DNA of 64,000 bases from Ciona savignyi. Its lineage: Eukaryota; Chordata; Ascidiacea; Phlebobranchia; Cionidae. The translations under genes were made by a program, and so were the position numbers. The notes under the pieces are model-generated. The model worked only from the letters and a program-made list of their open reading frames with translations. It ran no database searches and was not told the DNA's origin. The stretch is taken from positions 384,476 through 448,475 of the forward strand of contig CH003398.1 of NCBI GenBank assembly GCA_000149265.1, written 5' to 3'. Position 1 is the first letter of the stretch. Every line of letters starts with the position of its first letter. Of this stretch, positions 11,301-23,300 are shown one piece after another.

Positions 11301-14300
11301 CACCACTTTTTCCCATGTTTTTCCCCAAAAAAATCAAAAACACATTTTTCCACCAAACTATTATGATTTGTAACAATTTATTAGAACAGATATGTAGCTA
11401 GAATGTCTTTAAAGACAGTCAAATTGGGTGTTGAACCACTTGTTTTATCTTGAAATTTGTATGTAGCTGCAACTGCAATGCCTTTTGTGGTCGCGTCTAA
11501 CGACAAGCACTTCCTATATTATTATAACTTTGTTCTACCATACACCGTATTCATGTCTCCTTGTGCCTGATTTAGCAGACAATATGCAGACGTAGCAAGT
11601 CAGTTAATGGGTATTAGAATTCGAATACACAGTAATACATATATCAAGACCAAATGGCTGGTATCAAGTATATAAGACCCTTGAAAACTGGTTGTTTGTG
11701 TTATTGATTGATGTCATACAGGGCTCATACACATGACAACTAAAGTTTATTGCTTTAAAAAAAATATTATTTTTTTTGTATTTGGTATCATTTTGAGGGG
11801 GAATAAGTTCTTTTCTTGATCAATTCAATAAATTGATTAGATCAGAAAGCATAGGGGTCATTTGTGGTTAAAAACACTTGTGAATATTTGGAACATAATT
11901 CTTCAAACAAAGATATATGTTTGATCAATTTTAAATGCAAAAGTTAGACTTGGGACATAAAATTTTTGGTCAATTTTAAATGCAAAAGTTAGACTTGCAA
12001 CATAAAACGTTTGATCAATTTTAAATGCAAAATTTAGACTTGGAACATAACATTTTTGGTCAATTTTAAATGCAAATTTAAGACAGGACGATGGTTTTAT
12101 TAATTAGGATTAATCGATTCCTAATTTAAATATTGCAAAGAGTCACGTTTTACTTACCAAACATAAGGTCATCAACATTTTCTGAAGTTGGACTGAATAT
12201 GTCGTTTAATAAACTAGCGTTGTTGTTAGCTGCAGGTGTAGTTGGTTGCTGGATGGAACAAATTACAAATTAAGGGAAAAAATGACGTGGCTCTTAAACC
12301 TTACATTAATAAAACTAAATTTCAACAGAACAATTTAAATCAAAATTAATTGAACGTGATGTTATTTAAGCCTAGCGTAAATTTTTTCAGAATTTTTTAT
12401 TTAAAAAACACAATTGTTTATAAACAGTAGACAGATAGACATGCTTTCTGTCTAAAGCTGAATAATCAATATAAACAATATTTTCAAGTGTTTAAATGAG
12501 CACTTAAATGTTTAAACCCAGGTCAAGTGTATTAGAAGCAGCTGTCACATCCTTAAACTTGTTAAAATAACTAAAACAAAAAGATATATATTTCTTTATT
12601 TGGAAATAGAAACCAATAAAAGCTTAAACAAACCGACTGTGGACATGTGGTAAAAAATAAATAAAAACAATAAGTTATTTACAGCATTTTTTTGTTTTAT
12701 ACTGTACAAAAGTCTACAACATAATCATAGTATTGCATTATTGTTTTTTTACACATGTCTAGTAGAAAATTGTGGCCCATTCATGCACATTATACAGCAT
12801 TACTTTATGCGGTAATAGCATAATAGTGGTACTAGTTATTCGTTAATAATCCCCACCCCCAATTTTTTTATTACACATATGCCCACTGAAAATGCTGATA
12901 TGTCCACTAATAAAACAAATATACCCACTTAAAATTCTATATATATAATATATATATTATAAATACGTTATACAACATAATCACAAAGCCTGTATATAAA
13001 CTCATTATAGGGCTTACAACATATTATTAGTTACAACCTAATCACAATAGTAGTTATTAACCACATTTCCAACCAAAAAATTAAGCCCACAAGTCACATA
13101 CCATGGGGAAAACTAAAAGGAGGGAAAGCGGGAAGGAGGAAAACTGCACAAAAAAATGAATATTAGGNNNNNNNNNNNNNNNNNNNNNNNNNNNNNNNNN
13201 NNNNNNNNNNNNNNNNNNNNNNNNNNNNNNNNNNNNNNNNNNNNNNNNNNNNNNNNNNNNNNNNNNNGAGTAAGGGTTAGTTTTGGGGTTGAGATTACTG
13301 TTTAGAGGAAGGGTTAAAATTAGTTTCCAAAGTTTTGGTGAGCAATTTACTTCCTTCCCTCCTTTCCTTCTTCCCTCCCTTTAGCGAGGACAAACTAAAA
13401 GAAGGGAGAGCGGGAAGGGGGAAAGGAAATAAATTGCACACTGAAAAAAAGATAAGCGCATTAGAGTTAGTTTTAAACATGGGCTTGGAGTTAACGTTAG
13501 TTCTGGAGTTAATTAGTGTACACAAAATTAGTGTTTATAGAAGGGTTAAAATTAATTTCCAAAGTTTTAGTGAACAGTTTCCCTCCTTCCCTACTTCCCG
13601 CTTTCCCTCCTTTTAGTGTTGCCCCTTTAGCGTTGCACCATATCATACAATAAGGCATAATACTAGGTTTGTATGACGTAGATACCTTGATAGTTGGAGC
13701 AGAAATGACAGGAGCAGGTGCATTGTTGCCTCCAGTGTAGCTAGCTGCTGCACCAAGGTCCACCTGCAAAGAGCATTTGGTAAGCTTAACAAGTGGAAGA
13801 CAGAAGTAAAATACCGAAATGTTTAATAACTGAAATCTGAAAATTTAGACTTATCCCTAACCTCATTCCAACAGCGTTAAACACTAAAGGTAAACTGTCT
13901 AAAATGGGCAAACGCTAAGTTGGATGCCTGTATGGCAACTAATAAAGTTAATTCTCGGGAAAATAAAAAACTCACTTTTCTGCTGGTTCTTCGTTCTGTC
14001 TTTGTTGTCGTCTTGGTTTTCGTGATGGTTTCTGCCTCGTCGCTGTATTTGTTCGCTGTCGAGCTCACTTTCGTGTATTTGTTCGATTCCGAATCCGAGG
14101 GCGCTGAGTCGTCACTGGATGGAAAACATGACTATGCAAAAATTTCAATTTTTGGTTTGATTTTTTTATATTTATTTTAAATATTTTTTTCTTTTTTGAT
14201 TGTTTCACAGTGGTGGAATATATTCTAATACAGGCGTTGATCACTAACCAGTCTTAAGGATCACATGGCTTTGCAAATACTCATTACAAGTTTAACATTA

Positions 14301-17300
14301 CTTGGCTTCTCAAATATACAGGAATTTAAATCCAGCAGTGGATTCGACTCATAGACAAAGCAATTTACGACTTTTGACGTGATATTCAAAACACTTAATA
14401 TGAAGTCCCCATTACTGAGTTAGCTTTACCAATATATCTATATACATATATAAAATACTGTACATGATAACATATAGTGGGATGCCAGAGCTGTATGTAT
14501 ATACAAACATATTACACATATACAGCAATAATTCAAATTAGGAGAAAAACAAACATATAAAATGCAGTGAAAGAAAACAGGTTTTTGTTAACAGAACCAA
14601 AATTTTAGTGAAACAAAAATTTCTCTTATGCGTGGGTAATGTGAATTGCCCCAGTAATTAAAATTTGTTGCCTGTTTTATGGCGGGATAATTGAAAAATA
14701 AATGGTATTGTGTGGTCGATTTAATATCAGTGTTGACAACAAAAGAAAAAGCGATAAAACTTGTTTGCCAAGAGTTTGTTCTTAAAAAAATGTTGTGTTT
14801 ATTTGTGTCTTGTAACATTGCTTTATTTGTGTGTTTCAATAAACAACATGCTGTGAAAACACTACCCCAATTTACTGTTTGTGTACGCTGGTAAAATGAA
14901 ATATAAATAAACTGTTACATTTATCGTCCAGTAAAAGTTTATTACAAATTAAAAATTTCACATATTGGTGCTTCATAAAATCATAAAAATTACCAAAAAA
15001 GAACTTAAACAGAATACTAAAAATGTTTCAAATTCCCAAACGTTTAAACTGAATTGGATGTATATTGCTTTATGTTCTAGTGATGTAAAAAAAATACAGG
15101 CGAAATTAATTTCGGCATGCTGAGCAAATTAATTTAGTAATTTGAAATTATTGTGAAATCAATTTGCTTGTGATGTTAATCAAACAAACATGTGTGATTT
15201 CAAACAGGAATTATTTTGCTGAGTTACAAACAAATGTGTGGGGATAATAGTGCAGAAAAACAATTTTGAACAGGTGTGTTACAGAAACAAAATAAATCTG
15301 CATGTACCAATGTATGTGAACTGTGAATGCATCTAATTATTGTGCAAAAAAGTGCAATATATTGAACAAAATGTGCGCGGAATTATCGAGTGCATAAAAA
15401 CAAAATTACCACTCCTGTCAAGTGTCAACATATGTAACAAAATTAAATGTGCATTTGTTGTGAATTTACCCTCTTACCGTCGTGCAGAGTGATAATTTAA
15501 CGAGAAGGTCTTTCCTGTCACTGCATGACCTAACTAACCTGTACCCTAGTGAGTTAGTGGGGCTGCGTTGCCGTCGTGGCTTGCCGGGGTTGTCCTCATA
15601 GGAGTTGTCATTGTCGTTGTCACGCCAATCCTGGTTTTCACGGCGGGAGTCATGGTCACGCCGCTGGTCATAGCCGCTGCCTGGAATGTGCAAATTAAGC
15701 TGGTTTAGTTAAAGTTGGGTTTTGGCATAAATGTTGGGGTTATTTTTCAGTAAAAAATCTTTTAGTTTTATTTGCGGATAAGCGACATTTTCTAATTTCG
15801 ATTTTAAAAAATCCAAATTTGTTTCCTTAAGGAGTGACAGCATCTTTTACATGTCGAGTGAAAGATCTTTTAAGGGAGAATGTAGGGAGTTCGACGGTAA
15901 TTAATTGTATTTCGAGGTAATATTAATAAATTATCCTGGAATGTTGATTTTCAGATTGTACTCAACTATCTAATCTGATTTGATCAATATCCCAGCGATC
16001 AAAGCGCCAACATCACCAATGCTGACTTTAACCAGCACAAACTCTAACCCCAATAGGTGTTTGGAACAATCTACTAATCAACATTGTGATAGTTGCTACA
16101 CTACCTAGTAAATGCTTTAAAAAAACACAAACTTGCTAATTAAGCAAATATGCTACTTTGCCATAACAAAGGTAATTAATTAGTGGCATTGATAATTAGA
16201 AGAAAAAATTATATAAATGAATCAGCATTTAAAATCAAGACATAATTAAATTTGCTAGGAATTAACATGCATAATATTTCTATGGGTGCTACAACATAAA
16301 CAAGCACTTATAATAGTTTGACAACAATACAAAAATATAAGAACAAAAGCACAATGCTTACTTTTTGACATTATGATGAATTTTGGCACTTTTAAATTTA
16401 ACAAAATATAACATGACAAAAGGCACATGAAAACATGTTTGCATTCTAGGCAGAAATTTAATTCACACTGTTTCAGACTTTCTAGCCTGCTTTACAGGAT
16501 GCTAATTCTTTGTAAAATTTGAAAAAAATTGATTTAAAAATAAACTTTGATTATGTCTCTAGTAAAGGATTGTGAAATTTTTGAAAATTGACTTAAAAAT
16601 TAACTTTGATTATGTCTTTAGTAAAGGATCTTAAACAAGGTAATATTAGCACATATGATACTACATAGACATGGAGAATGTTAGAAAAGGCCAAGGGGGA
16701 AATTCCAACTGTCAGTTTTCATTTATATCATCAGTGCTTGTTTGTTATAAGATAAGACAGGATATTCATGTATTATCCTCTTTGATGGAAAGGCACAAGG
16801 GGTATTAGCACAAGGACAACCATGAGATTAACTCATGATCTCACACAATAACCATCAGAATAGCTAGCACAGGCTGTTTTCTAGTGTGATGTACACCATG
16901 CGAGTAAGAATTTACTCTTGCAAATAAAAAACTAATGTTTACCGCGACCATTCTCTATTTACCTGGCATACAGGGGAATAAAAAACAAATCCGCATCATT
17001 GCGACCGTTTTTATTAGACTGGGCTGGCGCCGCAAAAAAAAAGGTGTCTAGAATACTTACAGCAGCATCATAAAAAACGATCACGATAAACGATTTATTC
17101 GCGTGAAAGATTTACTCATTACTCGCGTGAGCTTCCACACACAAGTGAATTTTTACTCGGCCGAAATTTGATGGGAGTTTTGGCGCTGCTACACCAAGCT
17201 GTCGCTTGGACAATTCCAACATAATGTAAGCTTAGCTGCTTCAATCAATACTTTCATGTTAATTGGGAATGGAATTTTATTGACCTTTAACTGACAAAGA

Positions 17301-20300
17301 TTTTGTGAACTCCTGAATTGCTGATCACTGTACGAGAATTAATTATTCATGAAGCGGATTTTGAAAATTGAGGTAGAATGAACTAGTCTACAAACACTCG
17401 GTAGGCGCACTTTTTATGGAAAGGAGCGCAATGGGTGTTCTTTGGGCCCAATGTGAATCGGCAGTGTGAATAAAATGTTTTCTGTCAAGAGGTGTCGATT
17501 CCCTGGGTGCTAGGGGTAACGGCAGTTAAATTCTCCGATCACGTGATAAACGCATGCGCCAACAAACTAATACATGTGCGGTACACGTTGGACACAAAAT
17601 CAAGGTTAAGTAAACAAAATGCAACAACTCTGAGAAAAAGATTGAGAAACTAACACCTCTTGACCCGCTTATAAAGAAAAGAATTGTCATCTGCCCCCTT
17701 ATTCATGGCAGTGTTCTGGAACATTTACCTTAGATGAATAGCGTGAGTTTGTCAAAGGCAAACATTCGGTGAATTTCCTCAAGTAATCAAAATTTTAGGG
17801 TTTACAATGTTGACATACCACGTTATCACTAAACAGTTCAGACAATACATTTAAAATATTTCCCATATTAGCTTAATGTACACACCTTAATTTGAAATGT
17901 TCGTTTGCATTTTTTATTCTTATTTCAAAACATTTTACGAACTTAGCCCCATATTAAAAGGATTCTTGTTGATTTTAATTAAACTATTCCTGATGAGTCT
18001 TATCTAACTGTGTACACATCTTTTCAATATCTTTACTTCCAAAGATTTACTCTTACCCGTAATCATGTTAATAATAAATGGAGATGTGTTAACCCTTCAC
18101 CAGTGCATAGGTGCATCACATGTTAAAGTTTGTATGTTGTTATGGTCATTAATAAGATTTTGTTTACGTCATTTTAAGCAGAATTTAACATGTTTTGTTT
18201 ACTGGCGGTGCTGTTTTATTTTGAAAACCTGTTTGCATTTCAAGCATCTTAAAGTGTATGTCTATGCTTGACACTATAAAACTAAGAATTACTTATTTTG
18301 AAGTAAAACTCTTTATTATTTTAACTTTAGTTGCGGAGAAGAATCTTGCGTACACTTTGTTAATACAAAAGGAAGGAACAGGTAAGAGATCAATAACCAC
18401 AACAAGTTTAAATGAAGTGGTGTACGGAGAGTTCTTTACTGATCACGATCTTATGTTTTTCGCCGTTTTTTCACCGGGTCAAGTTTTAAACCCACAATGG
18501 GCTCATCACTAAGCTATTTATATGAAATTTTTTATATGAATCGGTCGCACTAACCATTCAGCCACAAGACTGTTTATTTTATTAGTTAAAATAAACTATT
18601 CTAAAAATCAGGTCCATTATTCACTATTTTGTCATTGGTCAAAGTACTTAACGAACAATATGTTCCTAAAATACAACATGGCTGTGTAAAAATTGAGTAT
18701 AAGGAAATACTTCCTAAACTAATACCGGGTAATAACCATGCAGCAATTTTCCTATCTTACACAAAAAAACGCATATATTCTGGTCTGACTGAAATTTACT
18801 TGAAGAACAATGCCTTACTAATTTTCACTGCTGTTTCATATTTAGCTGGTCGGAAATTAAAGCCTTAAGATTATACCAACATGCTACACAACACCTAATA
18901 TTGTACTAAAACAAAAACTATAAAGTAAAAAAAAAATAAGACATCTATTTCAGGCAAAAAAACAAGTAAGGGCAGAATTAATTTAAAGCTAAAATTGGTT
19001 AAGGAATTTGAGCGGAGTAAAATCAAAGGACAGAATTGCATTGTAGCATATGTAGCGAACATAACAATGCATGTGCATGCATGCTTACCACGACGGTACC
19101 GGGAATCAGTCTTCGGTGATGGAGGGGGGGAAAAATCTATTTTACAACTGACATGAGTGCTTTGTGGGGCAGGTATCATGGCAAGATTTGTGGCTGGTAT
19201 GGGTAAATTCCACCAGAGTACAACAATTGGGGAGACATTGTGTAAAATGTACGAATTCTGGTTCTTGCCATTTTTTTACAAGTAAATTGAATTTCTTCCA
19301 ACCGACTTAATTTCAATATTACAGAAAATTAGTCTGCATAAAGTTCATTTTCCAGGGGTGGCAAAAATATGTCACTAAGTACAAGCACGTTAATAACATT
19401 TTTATAATGTACTGGTACCAAGAGGTATTTTAAGCTCAATTTTAGTTTGTATTATGAGTGGCAGGAATGCAATTTGGAAGGCATGGTGTAGTTTGCACCC
19501 CCATACCTCTAAAATTAAGCTTGGCTAATACACAGCAACACATAAAGTAGCTGCGAATACTAGTTTCCGCTGACTGTACAACTAGGTAAAATTGAATAAT
19601 CTTGTCGCGCCAATGTTTGATTACAATAAAAAACAATATTGAGTGAAATTTATGGAAAGTTAAACGCACTAGTGGCAAGAAGCAGGCAAAAGTCCTTTTA
19701 TCACAATAAATGCTTATCACAACTACATTGTGTTGGTCCTTTGTCATGCCAATTAGTGAAAATGCCTCTTTTAGAAGTGAATTCTAATTAGCGTCCTGTT
19801 CCCCATGTGAGCCAACCCCAGGTATAATGCTATTGTTACTTGTGAATATATTTACCGCTGGACTACAGAAGCACAATGGTGTTATGCAACGGGTAAAAAC
19901 AGGTTTGGTACTTTAGGTGCCGATTTTAAGTTTTCATTTTTTTTATTAAACTAAACCTGTATTTTCTGATTAGACAGGAAAACATTTTTAATTCAAAACA
20001 GTTATACTAAGAAGTTTAACATTTTGGATGGTTAATTTACAGCAGAACTTTATATGAATAAAGTAGGCCAAAACGCAATTGAAAATAGTCATATTTTAAA
20101 TTGGCTTCGAATTTAGTTTAATTTAAAAATTGTTTTGTTATATCCTATTATCACTGATATAAAGACCAAACGATCTTGCTATTATACATAATTTTAGTGT
20201 CAGATTAAGATGTTATTCACTGCAGTACAGATTGTACCACGTACTGTGTTACGCCAACTTTTTTTTCTGTTGTATAAACTTCGCAAAAAACGAACCGAAA

Positions 20301-23300
20301 AACATTTTGGTGTCTTATTGTCTTTAATAAAGAAGTGAACAGAAGTGTCAGAAATGGACAAAGCAAACATTTTAGCACGTAGCGGTGGTGTTATTTTAAA
20401 AAATAATAATTTAATTTCTTGAACTTTCGGACCACAAGAGAAATAAATAATTGGAAATAAAAAACAATACAAATATGTAATTACTAATGCGTTCCTTTTG
20501 TTATGCTATTTTGTATGAGATATCACCCTGCTAGCCCTTAATTTGCTACCACAGATAACTTTTTCAAAGCTTAAAAGTTTAATTCCACTATGCACTATTC
20601 CTTAAAATACTGGGAAAAGAATTAGTATGTATTATTCAAGCGGCATCGTGTCCTGGAATGAACTTTAGAACGTTAAACTATGGTAAATAAAACTATATTG
20701 GTATTTGAGGATAATTTTAAAAATCTTTGCTAAATTCTAGTGGAAATAAGGCAATTTGGTATCAGTACATCATATACATTGTTATTTGTTTAAATTAACA
20801 GTTTTTTTAAACAACATTGGAGAGTACATTACTCATTTCCTACAACTAAATCCAAAAAGGGTTGAAATTGGGACAGTTTTTTATTATGGATGTTTAATCA
20901 TTGGGATTAGATGATTGGATGATTATGCCAAATCTAATGACAAATCAGTATCTGGTGAGTCCATTATAAAAATTATAAGGACAGCTTTTAAACACCTGTT
21001 AAATTGGATACCCATTAATGTTGTGGAAGTGAACATGCTTACATTCTATAATCGAGATAGTAATCAGATAATGTAAAGTTACAATTTTATAGAAAATAAA
21101 TCAATTTTCTGTTCCAAAATTAAGCTAATGCTAAGATTTAATTTTAATTAAAAATTATAAATTTCCAGGATGGTAGACAATTCTCAGTACATTCCAATGT
21201 TGGGCATGTTTGTCCTTGTTATGTACGGAGGATTCTTTCCCACCCCAAAATCTCTAAATTATGTTTGTTCAGTTAATTCATCACAAAACAAACAATTTGA
21301 ATCATCTTTCATCAAACAGAATTCATATCCGGGTGTATTTGGACCATAAAATAAACCGTGGAGCAAGTATAAAATAAACCGTGTAAGGAATTTATAAATG
21401 TTTTCCACCAGCAAGTATACAAAACAAATGGTTTCCCAATTTGTTATTGTCCTGTGTTGGTACTATCCATTTTTAAGTTTAAAAAATTAAAATAAAACAG
21501 GGACCTGTGATATTAACATTTTTGGCATCTATTGATATTAACATTTTTGGCATCTATTGCTTGCTAAAAGTTGGTAGCCCTCTACTAACAAAACCGGTGC
21601 TCAAAAGGAATATATTTGAGGCGTTTTTAAAAAAACAATAAAAATGCTTCAATTAAGTTTTTTTGCAAACAAAAAAGCAGCATTGTGCACAACGACCTGG
21701 CTTCGTCGTAGTTAATAAAATTCTGTACATCAAGCTGTATCTACGAAATTGCGCTTGTTAAAACTAAAATAAGTCGCAGCTGTGTAAGTGTAATGGTGCA
21801 ATTCCAAGCCCACATGGGGTACACAGTTAAACATTGCATCTCCCTAATCAGTGAAGCAAAAATTTAAAAAATGGTCAATGTTTCTACCTAACATCCAAAA
21901 CTTACTTGATCTGGAAGAAAATCTTGCATCTTCAGAAGAAAAGCCAGTGTATTTGTCTCGGGACTTTTTCGCTCTTTTTCTTTCGTCTCTTAGCCTATCG
22001 TTGTCCTGAGTTAAAGAGATAATTTCCTTGACTTTGGTTCGAACATTGATCCCTTGGTCTTTTCCATGCTCATCTGGAATTGGGTGGGTTAGCTTAGCAA
22101 GTTTATCACAATTTTGCACTTTAAAAACGGCGTTTGAAAAGGGAGTAAAAATTACAAAATTAATGAACAGTGTTTAATATATCCCGATCTAATCTGAAAT
22201 CGAGCTGGTTAGCTTAGTAATATTTTCATATTTTTTTCTTAAAAAACTAGGCCGTTAAAAAAGAAAGTCAAAATTAAAAAATTAATAGACACTCGGTCCG
22301 TGTCCAGTATAATACACAAAACACTAGTCGTTATACAAAATAAACCTAAAAATGGACACAGCCGTAAAAACCATGATTACAGAGGCTTAGCGAATAAATA
22401 TTCATGAACTTTCAGTTTAAATGGGACAATTGTGGTTTTAAATTATGATGAAGATTGCCTGAGAGAAAAACAATTTCACACGATGGTATTATTTCACCAC
22501 ATATACAATATGAGCCAGAAATAGAAGTAAAGATAAATTCCTCAGAATTACAAAGTTTAAAAACAGGTTTCAACCTTTTGGCTCTCTACAAGGTTTGGAT
22601 CGATTTAAGGGTAAACAAGTAAGATTGACGTGCGTCAATTTTTTGTCTGAGGGATACATTACCCTTACTGGATAAAATAAATACTACTGTAAAAAGCAGC
22701 TTAAAGTTTATAAAACGTCAAAAGTCTGTGATTGCTTATTTTATGGTAACATTTTTTATGGAAAAGGTTGACCCTGACGTTGCATTTTATGAAAAAACAG
22801 ACCAACCTTCACAGCAGCTCGTTCTAGCACATATTTATGACTGACATACATAATCACTTTAGGTTTTACAATTATATTATTATAGATATATATAGCTCAT
22901 TACATATTGAATTTATATTTAATCTGACCTTACAAACCGAAACTACCCAAATCTCATTTTTGTAGTGTGTAAAATGACATAAACATTTTTTTCTGTATTT
23001 TTCTTATTAGCAGTATCAAACAGAACTATTGATATTTTTTAACTGTTTTTGGGTGAAAAGTATTAATTTTTACAGGTCATTATTAAATATTCATTATTTA
23101 TCAAGATCAAAAATAGGAGGAAGCTTGCTTTAGTGTGTTTTCACGAAAAATTAACAAGACAATGTTTTTGACCTTGGAAAACTACTATTGTAATCTTTCA
23201 CAAAAAAAACAGAAATTGCTGCCACGTTACCAAAGATGAGTTCTTTTATTAATCCTTATCACCAGTTTTGTATGCTTCTTCTAAACATGTAAATTGCTTC

